The notes: generated by a model from the letters alone, not told the origin. A DNA stretch of 40,828 nucleotides from Pseudomonadota bacterium (GCA_018240295.1 JAFEGB010000035.1:1-40828), one strand, 5' to 3'. Positions 11,201-18,524 are shown, counted from the stretch's first letter. Made by a program: numbers and translations.

Positions 11201-11332
11201 GCTGCCGCGCGACAGCAGGATGCAGATCACGGCCGCCGCGAAACAGCCGAGACCGGTCAGCAGCATCCGCAACCCCGTCGGCATCGGTGACGGGGGAGCG
11301 TCAGCCGGTACGGACGTGAGGGGATCGGTCAT
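8255..11332 (-). CDS. MASE1 hybrid histidine kinase lacking the acceptor His
   Basis: The protein has 1025 residues from ATG 11332 (MTDPLTSVP); the frame is open upstream but low in family-like sequence. The N-terminal 300 residues or so form a MASE1 multi-helix membrane sensor. Two PAS domains follow, then a HisKA-like region reading VARELRAPLTTI. The position normally occupied by His is Arg558 (CGC, bases 9659-9661). The ATPase domain looks intact: N box HLLDNALRHAP, G1 DRGAGV, G2 GAGLGLYIA. Two receivers follow with normal Asp residues (VTVDMLLPDG and LAILDLLLPDG). It may act as an ATP-binding scaffold, or phosphorylate through a partner. Confidence 0.93.
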   Translation of the reverse strand: MTDPLTSVPADAPPSPMPTGLRMLLTGLGCFAAAVICILLSRGSSPLATIWLPNAILLAVALRAPYRQIWPVVITGAAAGLCANLATDVSPGLAAGYAFANLVSVLVPLLALRPADSQPFLLTERPTSAVRLILVVATGTMLSALVGGALLATVHARPLPASIGNWLTSDLTGMVAVLPLGLRASLRESHYWFAAGRRTEILLLYGLTIAGTFASLQLSPFPFVTIELPLLLASFRLGLGGTALLCACESLLFAALLSVLPPVPMQMALQTYGPGINALAQFAPLAVAWLLECRSADMGRLRASEERLRSAMRDSAIGMALIDLEGRFVAVNPALCALGGHEAQALLGHHFADFIHGPDRYVAQELARQLAEGTIGSTRYELRGLRADGSLHWLRVVASCMRDGQQRPTGFIAQIEDIDAQRQAERARTEQAALIERAHDAIIGRDAEGRVTHWNRGAERLYGWSAAEMTGQPLHERLDTHNAVSGAADETERTALDYWEGTLLQRHRDGHALTIESRRVLLRGPDGRLSATLEINRDVSTLREAVHLHAQFVALVARELRAPLTTIGGTLDLIASGALGTVSGEAQDLIDIARRHDARLMRIVADIQDAERIAAGDVPLAPQTIALAALLGQLRDEYAAAAAAAGIRIDIDAAGELSVNADPERLTQVLGHLLDNALRHAPAGSAVTLRALKLPGRRAGIEVCDRGAGVPAELRPRLFHRFLQGPVETGRPAGGAGLGLYIARELTERQGGTINYETGPEGTCLHLELPLAVVTSTHSERPHVLVVEDDALAASAFVAELSRDGYIAEVAGSVRAAREKLAVGRYALVTVDMLLPDGMGEEVIRAMREDPRHVAVPVMVVSALPQGSLEAVALPVADWLPKPVRPERLQAAIAALGVHAERAQVLHVENDPGMREYVRRLLGPRVKLFDAETLSEAEHLAATLPFDLAILDLLLPDGYGLAVAPKLHTAGGEPTPVLVFSAGEPDPAQWQAIAGTLSKASATGKDLLRTVGSLLGRDREGPPHE

Positions 11333-11518
11333 GAGGGCCACGGATTCTCGGGGCGGCGGCGAGGCCGGTCGGGAGCTGGCACGGTCGGGGTGCGGAAGCG
11401 TCTGCAGCAGCGGACCGGGCCGGAATGCGGAGCTGGCATGAGGCGACGCAGCCAGGGCGGGAAGCCCGTTTACCACAGTCCGGCGCAGCGAGGGAACGCC
11501 GTGAACATGACGCCTTGG

Positions 11519-11938
11519 TCAGACAGGCGCTTGCCAGGGATCCACGTGTTCGCGGTCGGCTGCGTCGTTGCGGGCCACCAGTGCCCGGGCGGGTTCGGTG
11601 GCGCTCAGATTGACGGCCTGGTGCGGCAGGTCGGCGGGGATGTAGACGAAGTCGCCGGCGACGTTGACGACCCGGTGTTCGAGCCGCCGGCCGTAGCGGG
11701 TCTCGACGCGGCCTTCGAGAATGTAGATCGCCGTCTCGTAGCCGCGATGCAGGTGCGGCTCGGAAGCCGCGCCCGGCGGGATCACGACCAGATGCATCGC
11801 CAGGCCGCGGGCGCCGGCGGTGGCCGCGCAGATGCCGACGAAATACGGCAGGCGCTGGCGGGTCAGGACTTCGGCCTCGGGCCGGACGGTGACGACGGCG
11901 GCACGGTCGCCGGCGCTCGTGGATGCGGTTTCGGTCAT
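11519..11938 (-). CDS. Small cupin-domain protein
   Basis: The protein has 139 residues. I chose the start at 11938 because GGAGG (plus-strand bases 11947-11951) sits 8 bases upstream; an ATG at 11962 lacks such a site. The cupin motif is visible as EPHLHRGYETAIYILEGRVE, then GDFVYIPADLPHQAVNLS. His and Glu residues are placed to bind a metal. Small single-domain cupins of this kind are common and rarely characterised; the substrate cannot be read from the sequence. It lies 63 bases downstream of the LysR gene on the same strand, so co-transcription is possible. Confidence 0.9.
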   Translation of the reverse strand: MTETASTSAGDRAAVVTVRPEAEVLTRQRLPYFVGICAATAGARGLAMHLVVIPPGAASEPHLHRGYETAIYILEGRVETRYGRRLEHRVVNVAGDFVYIPADLPHQAVNLSATEPARALVARNDAADREHVDPWQAPV

Positions 11939-12001
11939 GGTGGCGGCCTCCGGCGCGGACATCGACCGCGAGCGTAGCCGCTGCCGGTGCGCGCGGCTGC
12001 C

Positions 12002-12907
12002 TCAGTCGCCGCCGGCGGCGGCCCACAGCCGCGTGGCGGCGGCACCGGTGAGGTTGCGCGGCCGGTAGAGCCGGATCGACATCGGAATGGTCCAGGACGC
12101 ATCGCCGGCGTGCACCAGCCGGCCGGCCGCGAGATCGTCGGCGACCAGGCGCTGCGGCACCCAGGTCAGGCCGCGCCCGTCGCGCGCCATCGCCGCCAGC
12201 ACCGTCGCCAGATGCGCGGTGAAGGCCGGTCGCACCTGCGCCGGCGCGAGCTGCGCCTGCGCGGCGGCGAGCGCCCGGCTCAGGCCGGAGGCCTCGGTCG
12301 GTGCCAGCAGCGGCAGCGGTTCGGCCGGCGAGCCGGGCAGCTCGAAGCGCGGGCGCGGATCGTTGGCTGCACGCGGAGCGCTCACCGGCAGCAGCACATC
12401 GTTACCGACCGTGATCGAGCGGTAATCGCCGTTGTCGAGGCGGCCGCTGACCCCGGCGTGGCCGTGGCAGAGCAGGAACTGCGCCTCGCCGCGCAGCAGC
12501 AACTGCTCGCAGGCGTGCATCGTGTCGGCGATCAGGCGGATCGAGGCATCGACGGGGCTGCGGGCTTCGACCTTGCGCAGCCACTGCGGGAAGAAGTCCA
12601 GCGCCAGCGCATGCGTGCTCGCGAAGCGCAGCAGCGGCAGGCCGCTGTCGGCGGCAGCGATGGCATCCTCGCGCCCGTGCAGCAGCTTGCGCAGCGCAGC
12701 CTCGGCCGAGGGCCGGAAGCGTTCGCCGGCTGCGGTCAGCGCCGCGCCGTGGCTGCTGCGCTCGAACAGCGGCGTGCCGATCCAGTCCTCCAGCGAGCGG
12801 ATGCGGCGGCTGAAGGCCGGCTGCGTGACGTGCCGGCTGTCGGCGGCACGCGAGAAGCTGCCGCAGTCGATGACGGCGAGAAAATCCTCAAGCCAGGCGA
12901 GTTCCAT
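12002..12907 (-). CDS. LysR-family transcriptional regulator
   Basis: The protein has 301 residues, the usual LysR length. The winged helix-turn-helix occupies residues 1-60 (FLAVIDCGSFSRAAD, then TQPAFSRRIRSLEDWIG and PLFER). An effector-binding domain follows. The start at 12907 begins with MELAWLEDFLAV, and CAGGAG lies about 11 bases upstream; a longer version to 12979 is less likely. It is divergent from the TauE/SafE exporter gene and upstream of the cupin gene, so either may be its target. The effector is unknown. Confidence 0.95.
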   Translation of the reverse strand: MELAWLEDFLAVIDCGSFSRAADSRHVTQPAFSRRIRSLEDWIGTPLFERSSHGAALTAAGERFRPSAEAALRKLLHGREDAIAAADSGLPLLRFASTHALALDFFPQWLRKVEARSPVDASIRLIADTMHACEQLLLRGEAQFLLCHGHAGVSGRLDNGDYRSITVGNDVLLPVSAPRAANDPRPRFELPGSPAEPLPLLAPTEASGLSRALAAAQAQLAPAQVRPAFTAHLATVLAAMARDGRGLTWVPQRLVADDLAAGRLVHAGDASWTIPMSIRLYRPRNLTGAAATRLWAAAGGD

Positions 12908-12972
12908 GGGCTTATGTGCTCCTGACGCACCAGTGAATTCCTGTGTGCAGACTGCCTTATTGCAGTGCGACA

Positions 12973-12986
12973 TTGGCATACGGCAA
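12973..12986. promoter_or_regulatory. Possible LysR-type operator
   Basis: TTGGCATACGGCAA contains a T-N11-A motif and TTG/CAA ends. It lies about 65 bases upstream of the LysR start in the divergent region with the exporter gene, as expected for an autoregulated LysR. The motif is short and could be chance. Confidence 0.3.
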
Positions 12987-13001
12987 ACGTCGTAGTGACA
13001 A

Positions 13002-13024
13002 GGCCATGTTTTTTCGGCATGGCC
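13002..13024. repeat. Inverted repeat in the LysR/exporter intergenic region
   Basis: GGCCATG and CATGGCC form perfect 7-base arms around a 9-base, T-rich loop. It lies 117 bases upstream of the exporter ATG. It could be an operator or a leader hairpin. Confidence 0.5.
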
Positions 13025-13140
13025 ACCTGCGCGATCGGCATTGGCTGCAAATCCGCGTATCCAGCGAGAATTCAGGGGTCAGGCCCGGTAGCGCTGCTTG
13101 CGCTGGCTTGCACTCCTCGCTTGCCCGTCCGGAGACGAAC

Positions 13141-13911
13141 ATGCCGATTCTGCATACGGACTTTCTGCTGCCCGCGCTCGCACTCGGTGTCGCACTCGGC
13201 TGGCTCGGCGGTCTGTTCGGTATCGGCGGCGGCCTGATCGCGATCCCGGTGCTCGGACTCGCCTGCGGGCTCGACCAGTTGCACGCGCAGGGCACGGCGC
13301 TGGTGATGGTGCTGCCGAATGTCGTGATCGGCTTCTGGCGCTACCGGGCGCGACACGGCATCGCCTGGCGACCGGCGCTGCTGCTCGGGCTGACGGCGAT
13401 CGCCGGCAGCGAGTTCGCCGCACACCTCGCCACCGGCCTGCCGGCGGTGACGCTGCGCCTGATGTTCGCAGGCTTCCTGATCGTGCTGGCCGGCTGGCTG
13501 CTGCGCGGGCTGCGCCGCGCGCCGCCGGCCACGGTGGCACCGGCACCGGCCGTGCTGTCGGCGCGCTGGCTGCCGGCGGTCGGACTGGCCGGCGGGCTGA
13601 TGTCGGGACTGTTCAGCGTCGGCGGCGGCATCGCCGCGGTGCCGCTGCTGACCGGGCTGTTCGGCACGCGTCAGGCGGTCGCGCAAGGCCTGGCGCTGGC
13701 GCTGGTCACGCCCGGCTCGGCCGCGGCGCTGTTCGCCTATGCCCGTGCCGGCGCCGTCGACTGGCCGCTCGGGCTGGCGCTGGCCTTCGGCGGTGTGCTG
13801 AGCGTGTCGGCCGGGGTTGCATTCGCGCACCGGCTGCCGGAGCGGCGGCTGCGTGCGCTGTTCGCGCTCGGCATCGTCGCGACCGCCGGCGCGATGCTCG
13901 CATCGGCCTGA
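13141..13911 (+). CDS. TauE/SafE-family membrane exporter
   Basis: The protein has 256 residues. The ATG at 13141 is preceded by GGAGA at 13131-13135. The sequence is strongly hydrophobic with about eight helices. It has the duplicated family signature: GWLGGLFGIGGGLIAIPVL near residue 20 and GLMSGLFSVGGGIAAVPLL near residue 155. This family (formerly DUF81) moves sulfite, sulfoacetate or related organosulfur anions out of the cell. The substrate here is unknown. It is divergent from the LysR gene and converges on glk with a 9-base gap. Confidence 0.93.
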   Translation: MPILHTDFLLPALALGVALGWLGGLFGIGGGLIAIPVLGLACGLDQLHAQGTALVMVLPNVVIGFWRYRARHGIAWRPALLLGLTAIAGSEFAAHLATGLPAVTLRLMFAGFLIVLAGWLLRGLRRAPPATVAPAPAVLSARWLPAVGLAGGLMSGLFSVGGGIAAVPLLTGLFGTRQAVAQGLALALVTPGSAAALFAYARAGAVDWPLGLALAFGGVLSVSAGVAFAHRLPERRLRALFALGIVATAGAMLASA

Positions 13912-13920
13912 AGCGGTCGT

Positions 13921-14892
13921 TCAGTCGAGTGCTGCCGCTGCGCCGCGCAGCGCCGCATCGGGGGCATGGATCACGAAGCACGGGATCGGCTGCAGATAGG
14001 CCGTGAACCGGCCGCGATGCTCGAAGCGCGCCCGGAACGGCGAGGCGGCGAAGAACTCCGGGAAGCGCGGCACGATGCCGCCGCCGATGTAGACGCCGCC
14101 GCGCGCGCCGAGCGTCAGCGCCAGATTGCCGGCCGCGGTGCCGAGCATGGCGCAGAACACCGTCAGCACCCGCCGGCACAGCGCGCAGTCGCCGCTGGTG
14201 CCGCGCTGCACGATCTCGGGCGCCGCCATCGCCTCGGCCGGCAGGCCGTCGATCTCGGCGAGCGCCTGATGCAGGTTCGGCAGGCCGAGCGCGCCGGAGA
14301 CCAGCCGCTCGACCGACACGTGCGGGTGGCGGGCGAGCGCCCAGCGCAGGATTTCCAGCTCCAGCGCATCGGCCGGGCTGAAGCTCACGTGCCCGCCCTC
14401 GCCCTCGATCGCGCGCCAGCCGCCGTGCCCGTCCGGCAGCAGTCCGGACACCCCGAGCCCGGTGCCGGGGCCGATCAGCCCGATCGCCGTGCCCGCGACC
14501 GGCACCGTGCCGCCGACCTGCTGCAGCGCCTCACCGGCGAGCAGCGGCAGCGACAGCGCCAGCGCCTTGAAGTCGTTCAGCAGTTCGAGCCGCTCAAGAC
14601 CGAGCGCCGTGCGCGTCGCCTCGCGCGAGAAGCGCCAGGCATTGTTGGTCATCTCGACGCGATCGCCGGTGACCGGATTGGCGATCGCCACCGCCGCCCG
14701 CTGCGGTCGCGGCCCGCCGGCGTGCCGCAGATAGGCGTCGGCCGCCCCGGCGAGATCGGCGTAGGCCGAGGTCGCGAGCACCTGCACGGCGCGCGGCGTG
14801 CTGCCCGGGCCGTCGCTGAGCGCGAAACGGGCATTGGTGCCGCCGATGTCGGCGATCAGGTCGGGCGTGCGGTCGGAAGCGCTCGAAGACAT
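13921..14892 (-). CDS. glk: Glucokinase (ROK-unrelated, Glk type)
   Basis: The protein has 323 residues, matching bacterial Glk. It phosphorylates glucose with ATP to glucose 6-phosphate. The ATP-binding start LIADIGGTNARFAL lies near residue 15. LLNDFKALALSL carries the catalytic Asp region, followed by GPGTGLGVSGL, EGEGGHVSF and GARGGVYIGGGIVPR. The ATG at 14892 is preferred; a TTG two codons upstream is also in frame. No strong ribosome site is seen. ribE lies upstream on the same strand with a 102-base gap, so co-transcription is possible but functionally unexplained. Confidence 0.96.
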   Translation of the reverse strand: MSSSASDRTPDLIADIGGTNARFALSDGPGSTPRAVQVLATSAYADLAGAADAYLRHAGGPRPQRAAVAIANPVTGDRVEMTNNAWRFSREATRTALGLERLELLNDFKALALSLPLLAGEALQQVGGTVPVAGTAIGLIGPGTGLGVSGLLPDGHGGWRAIEGEGGHVSFSPADALELEILRWALARHPHVSVERLVSGALGLPNLHQALAEIDGLPAEAMAAPEIVQRGTSGDCALCRRVLTVFCAMLGTAAGNLALTLGARGGVYIGGGIVPRFPEFFAASPFRARFEHRGRFTAYLQPIPCFVIHAPDAALRGAAAALD

Positions 14893-14994
14893 GGGCAACG
14901 GACTCGGCAGCGGGGAGGGAAGAAAGGAAGGGGAGGAGCGAAGGGATTGCCGGATACCGACGCCCTGCGGGCGCCGGTGTTCCGCGTCCGTCGT

Positions 14995-15621
14995 TCAGCC
15001 GGCCGCTGCCAGCAGCCCGCGCTCGGCGAGCACGCGCTCGACGGTATCGACGATGGCCTGGGTCTGGGCGTCGATCTCGAGGTTCACGAGTGCGCCGACC
15101 TGCAGTTCGCCGTAGGTGGTGGCGCGCAGGGTTTCCGGAATCAGCCAGACATCGAAGGTGTCGCCCTCGACGCGGCCGATGGTCAGGCTGCAGCCGTTCA
15201 GCGCCACGAAGCCCTTCGGCAGCAGGTACTTCATCAGCGCCGCCGGCGCCCGGAACACGACTTCGTGATTGTTCTCGGGCCGCTCGATGCGAATGATCTC
15301 GGCGAGCGCATGCACATGGCCCGACAGCACGTGGCCGCCGATCTCGTCGCCGTGGCGCGCCGCGCGCTCGACGTTGACGCGATCCCCGACCGCAAGCCGG
15401 CCGAGGTTGGTCACGCGCAGCGTCTCCAGCATCGCATCGAAATGCACGAGCCGGCCCTCGAAGCCGGTGATGGTCAGGCAGGTGCCGTTGACCGCGACGC
15501 TGGAGCCGATCGCAAGCCCGGTGCACAGCCGCTCGGGCAGCTCCAGCGTCAGGGTGACGAGTTGCGGACGCTCGACGAGCGCGACGACGGGCACGGCGGC
15601 CTGGACGATGCCGGTGAACAT
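14995..15621 (-). CDS. ribE: Riboflavin synthase alpha subunit
   Basis: The protein has 208 residues. It converts two 6,7-dimethyl-8-ribityllumazine molecules into riboflavin. The start MFTGIVQAA is diagnostic and GGAGGT lies 6 bases upstream (plus-strand 15628-15633). The duplicated lumazine-binding halves show VAVNGTCLTI with GGHVLSGHV, then VALNGCSLTIG with LVNLEID. The C-terminus AIVDTVERVLAERG closely follows E. coli riboflavin synthase. In E. coli this gene is likewise outside a rib operon. No rib neighbours and no FMN riboswitch are visible here. Confidence 0.97.
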   Translation of the reverse strand: MFTGIVQAAVPVVALVERPQLVTLTLELPERLCTGLAIGSSVAVNGTCLTITGFEGRLVHFDAMLETLRVTNLGRLAVGDRVNVERAARHGDEIGGHVLSGHVHALAEIIRIERPENNHEVVFRAPAALMKYLLPKGFVALNGCSLTIGRVEGDTFDVWLIPETLRATTYGELQVGALVNLEIDAQTQAIVDTVERVLAERGLLAAAG

Positions 15622-15660
15622 GGCGATACCTCCGGAGGACGGGGCGGACGGCGCTGCGGA

Positions 15661-15683
15661 CCCGTGCGTGCCGGTCGCACGGG
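15661..15683. repeat. Hairpin between patatin gene and ribE
   Basis: CCCGTGCG and CGCACGGG form a perfect 8-bp stem with a 7-base loop, 40-62 bases upstream of the ribE start. With no U-run, it could be a leader element of ribE or part of the patatin-gene 3' end. A second near-palindrome, TCGGCAGC-C-GCTGCCGA, lies at 15738-15754 just after the patatin stop. Confidence 0.55.
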
Positions 15684-15773
15684 GGCGCTGCACCGCAACA
15701 GGAAGCGGGTCCTGCGGATGGTAACGCGGGCGGGGTGTCGGCAGCCGCTGCCGATGAGGCCCGGAGCAGACGT

Positions 15774-17630
15774 TCAGCCGTTGCTGACCTTCCCGCCCGG
15801 CGCCCCGGCATCCAGGCTGCGCACCGGCGGCAGCGTGCGGTCCGGGCCGCCGGTCGGCACCGGTGGCGGCGCGACGCCGGCGAGCAGGCCGGCGACGGCG
15901 AGGGCGTCGCGGATCATGTCCATGGCCTTGTCGAGCACGCGGCGACGGCCGAACACGCTCCAGGCGCTGTTCAGCGCCAGGCGCCCGAGGACGGATCTGA
16001 CGTTCTCCTTCAGCAGCGCCCCGACCACGGCATCGGCGCGGGTCTTCAGGCCGCCCTGCACCGGTTGCAGCTCGGATTCGCGGATCTGCGGCCACGGCAG
16101 GCCGAACGGAGCCTGCGGCTGGAAGCCGTCGATCGCCGCACCGGCGGCGCTGCCGAACAGCGGCAGGATCGGGACCAGCTGCACCGGTTTCTGATCGTAG
16201 CGGTCCTCAAAACCGTACAGGCGGTCGTATTCGGACCCGGCGCCGGCCGTGCCGCCGAACAGCGGGTTGTCGCCGGCGAGCACGAAGTGCCGGCGCAGGA
16301 ACTGCTGGCAGTTCAGGCGCCCGAGCAGGTAGTCGTGGGCGCGGAAGGCGCGGTTCAGGAAGCCGCCGAAGCCGCCGAGCGTGCCGCACGCGATCGGCGT
16401 GCCGGGCAGCTGCACGCGCCTGCCGTCGGCTGCGTAGCGCACCGGCGTGATCAGGAAGCGGCTGTAGACATCCGGATGATCGGCGAGCATCAGCTCGGGC
16501 AGCTTGAAGCGCATCTGCTGGATCGCGGCGCTGAGCAGGTGCTTGATCGCCGGGATCAGCTTCAGGCCCTCGGGCACCTGGTAGTCCTCGGTGAACACCG
16601 GCGGGCACGGGAACGGGTCGATCATCAGCACCGCGCAGTCGGCCTCGTGCGGGCTGCGCGGGTTGTGTTCGCGGCCATGGTCTTCGGCGAGCGTGCGCCG
16701 GCCGATCTCGAAGGGCTCGTTGTCGATGGTGCCGCCATCGACGTTGACGTAGTCGTAGGCGCGCGTGCAGACCGTGGCCGGCAGCGCGGTCGGGATTCTG
16801 GCCTGTACGGTGCAGCGGGCAATGACATCGGGTCGGGCCGCATGGAACTCGGGCAGCGTCCACAGCCGCTGGTTGTAGATCTCGGCCTGCGTGCGCTTGA
16901 GCGCCCGCGGCGCGAGGCCGACCGGAAAGGCGCCGCTCGCGAGCGCGGCCTGGCCGAGCTGGCCCCAGCCGCCGCCGGTGCCGTTCTGGCGGCCGAGCAC
17001 GATGGTCTCGCCGTCCTCGCTGGCCGTGCTGCCGGGGTCGAGCCGGAAGCGGATGCTGTCGGCGTGCAGCGTCATGCCGTAGACCGCCTGCGCGGCGTCG
17101 CCGCGGAAATCGATGCCGTAGGGCACGCCGCGCTGGTTGTTGAGCGTGAAGTACAGATCGAGCGGCTGGCTGACGAAGGCCGGCAGCGACGCAGCCTCTG
17201 CGGCCCAGTCGACGGCGAGCGCCTGCGCGGCGATGCGATCGAGCGCGGTCGAATCGAGCAGCGAACTGAGCGGCCCCTGCCTGAGGTCGGCGGTGCCGAG
17301 CAGGCCGGAAATGTCGACGCGCTCGACCCAGGCGTCGAACAGCGGGTTGCTGGCGCCGGCTGCCGGGTGCTGCGTGCGCACCGGCGTCACGCCCGGGCGC
17401 AGCGTTGAGGCGAAGATCGCGCCGACGATGGCGCCGGCCGAAGCGCCGCTGATCACGCGGATGCGCACGCGCCAGGGATACCTGCCCGGCTGCCTGGCCT
17501 TTTCGGCCTCGAAGGCGGTCAGCGCCTCGACCAGGAAATCCAGCACCCCGGCCGTGTAGGCGCCGGCCGACACCGCGCCGGCCATGGTCAGCGCGATGTC
17601 GAAAACCGGCTCATTGTTGTTGTCGCCCAT
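15774..17630 (-). CDS. Patatin-like phospholipase
   Basis: The protein has 618 residues. The N-terminus has the oxyanion glycine-rich loop (TMAGAVSAGAYTAG), then the nucleophile elbow ISGASAGAI (GxSxG with Ser near residue 65). The catalytic Asp is in VDGGTIDNEPF. This Ser-Asp dyad defines patatin-type acyl hydrolases acting on membrane or storage lipids. No signal peptide is seen, so the enzyme is likely cytoplasmic or membrane-associated. The start at 17630 has AGGA six bases upstream. It lies downstream of the canonical mbtH-like gene, but the hairpin at 17774-17801 probably separates the transcripts. Confidence 0.9.
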   Translation of the reverse strand: MGDNNNEPVFDIALTMAGAVSAGAYTAGVLDFLVEALTAFEAEKARQPGRYPWRVRIRVISGASAGAIVGAIFASTLRPGVTPVRTQHPAAGASNPLFDAWVERVDISGLLGTADLRQGPLSSLLDSTALDRIAAQALAVDWAAEAASLPAFVSQPLDLYFTLNNQRGVPYGIDFRGDAAQAVYGMTLHADSIRFRLDPGSTASEDGETIVLGRQNGTGGGWGQLGQAALASGAFPVGLAPRALKRTQAEIYNQRLWTLPEFHAARPDVIARCTVQARIPTALPATVCTRAYDYVNVDGGTIDNEPFEIGRRTLAEDHGREHNPRSPHEADCAVLMIDPFPCPPVFTEDYQVPEGLKLIPAIKHLLSAAIQQMRFKLPELMLADHPDVYSRFLITPVRYAADGRRVQLPGTPIACGTLGGFGGFLNRAFRAHDYLLGRLNCQQFLRRHFVLAGDNPLFGGTAGAGSEYDRLYGFEDRYDQKPVQLVPILPLFGSAAGAAIDGFQPQAPFGLPWPQIRESELQPVQGGLKTRADAVVGALLKENVRSVLGRLALNSAWSVFGRRRVLDKAMDMIRDALAVAGLLAGVAPPPVPTGGPDRTLPPVRSLDAGAPGGKVSNG

Positions 17631-17773
17631 GTTCCGTCCTCCCGCGGTGCGTGCCCCCGTGGCACGTGCGGTCAGGACATAGCAGAGGCGTGCAACACCT
17701 GGCGCAATGCGCAGGTGAACATCCGGAAAGGATGCCGGCGGGCGCCCGGGCGGATGGCGGCGGGCTGAAACGG

Positions 17774-17801
17774 CACCGGCCCGTCCGGAGACGGGCCGGT
17801 G
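17774..17801 (-). terminator. Terminator-like hairpin after the canonical mbtH-like gene
   Basis: CACCGGCCCGTC and GACGGGCCGGTG form a perfect 12-bp stem with a CGGA loop, 17 bases past the mbtH-like stop. On the minus strand it is followed by a short GTTTC. The U-run is weak, but stem strength and placement suit termination. Confidence 0.65.
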
Positions 17802-17817
17802 AGGGTGCCGGGGCGCA

Positions 17818-18060
17818 TCAGTCGCCGGATTCGGCGGCGCGCCGGGCGTCTTCCTCCATTTTCCTGCGCAGGCTCAGCGGGCGCATGTCGGTCCAGACCT
17901 GCTCGATGTGGGCAAGGCAGGTCTGCTTGTTGCCCTGCGTGCCTTCATGCGTCCAGCCCAGGGGCAGCTCCCGGTCGGCGGGCCAGATCGAGTACTGCTC
18001 CTCGTGGTTGACGACCACGGCATAGAGGGTGGTGTCTTCCTGTTCATCGTAACTGCTCAT
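17818..18060 (-). CDS. MbtH-family protein (canonical)
   Basis: The protein has 80 residues, typical of MbtH. It carries the family signature: EEQYSIWP at 20-27, PLGW at 33-36, [14 protein letters not shown] at 39-52 and [11 protein letters not shown] at 55-65. The three conserved tryptophans (26, 36, 56) are present. Known MbtH proteins bind the adenylation domains of nonribosomal peptide synthetases and help their folding and activity. No such synthetase lies in this window, so the partner must be elsewhere or the role is different. The start at 18060 has GGGAG 7 bases upstream, but this site lies inside a strong hairpin (see 18066-18111). The gene follows draT, draG and a divergent MbtH paralogue on the same strand. 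Confidence 0.93.
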   Translation of the reverse strand: MSSYDEQEDTTLYAVVVNHEEQYSIWPADRELPLGWTHEGTQGNKQTCLAHIEQVWTDMRPLSLRRKMEEDARRAAESGD

Positions 18061-18065
18061 CGTCG

Positions 18066-18111
18066 GACTCCCGTGCCGGTTCACCGCCGGGTTTGCGGTG
18101 CTCCGGGAGTC
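18066..18111 (-). promoter_or_regulatory. Hairpin masking the mbtH-like ribosome binding site
   Basis: In the RNA, GACTCCCG (18111-18104) pairs with CGGGAGTC (18073-18066), and inside it CACCGC (18100-18095) pairs with GCGGTG (18087-18082). The 3' arm contains the GGGAG ribosome site that serves the ATG at 18060. Initiation should therefore need melting of this structure, a binding factor, or ribosomes arriving from upstream. Confidence 0.65.
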
Positions 18112-18169
18112 TGTCGGCAAGCAGCCGCCGCTGCCGGCAAGCGCGGCTTTCGTGACGGAGTCAGGATTT

Positions 18170-18472
18170 TCAGTTCGTCAGGGAGTCGCGGCCGGTGTGG
18201 GCAGGGCGGGAACGACGCCGACCGGCCGGCAGTGCAGGGGGCTGTACGTCATCGGCTGCCGGTACGTCATCCCCGCCTGCATCCGGGGCGGCTGCGAAAA
18301 CCGCGGGAGCGGCGTGCGCCTGCACGCAGGCCATGCATTCCGAGCGCGTGCCTTCGGTGCCTTCGAGCCGCCAGCCCGGCGGCGGACAGCGTTCGGCGCG
18401 ACAGAGTGAATATTCGCCGTTGCTGCCGATCATCACGGCATAGCGGATCGCGGTATCGACGACGACGCCCAT
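18170..18472 (-). CDS. Divergent MbtH-like protein with four cysteines
   Basis: The protein has 100 residues. It aligns to the neighbouring MbtH protein over residues 11-50: YAV, EYSL, PGW, EGTEG and a conserved Cys are kept. The invariant Trp is replaced by Cys24, and new Cys29 and Cys49 appear beside conserved Cys46. This gives a C-x4-C and C-x2-C arrangement. The WTDMRPxSLR end is lost and replaced by an Ala/Pro/Asp-rich tail of about 45 residues. An excellent AGGAGG site lies 6 bases before ATG 18472, so it looks translated rather than decayed. It lies between draG (157-base gap) and the canonical mbtH-like gene (109-base gap). The function is unknown; metal or redox binding is an inference from the cysteines. 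Confidence 0.8.
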   Translation of the reverse strand: MGVVVDTAIRYAVMIGSNGEYSLCRAERCPPPGWRLEGTEGTRSECMACVQAHAAPAVFAAAPDAGGDDVPAADDVQPPALPAGRRRSRPAHTGRDSLTN

Positions 18473-18524
18473 GGCTGTCCTCCTGCAGGCCGGGTCCGGA
18501 TGCGCGGGGTTGCGACCGGTACCT

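Noticed and set aside
6178-11290. Long plus-strand frames antisense to the two signalling genes
   Set aside because: Low-complexity Arg/Gln/Ala-rich translations, no domain motifs, no ribosome sites; shadows of the minus-strand genes.
15622-15773. FMN riboswitch before ribE
   Set aside because: The conserved RFN elements are not recognisable; only simple hairpins are present.
13966-16194. Long plus-strand frame across glk, ribE and the start of the patatin region
   Set aside because: Antisense to well-supported enzymes and made of biased residues only.
18170-18472. Divergent MbtH-like gene as a decaying pseudogene
   Set aside because: No internal stop or frameshift, a strong ribosome site, and a patterned gain of cysteines argue for an expressed diverged protein, though decay cannot be excluded.
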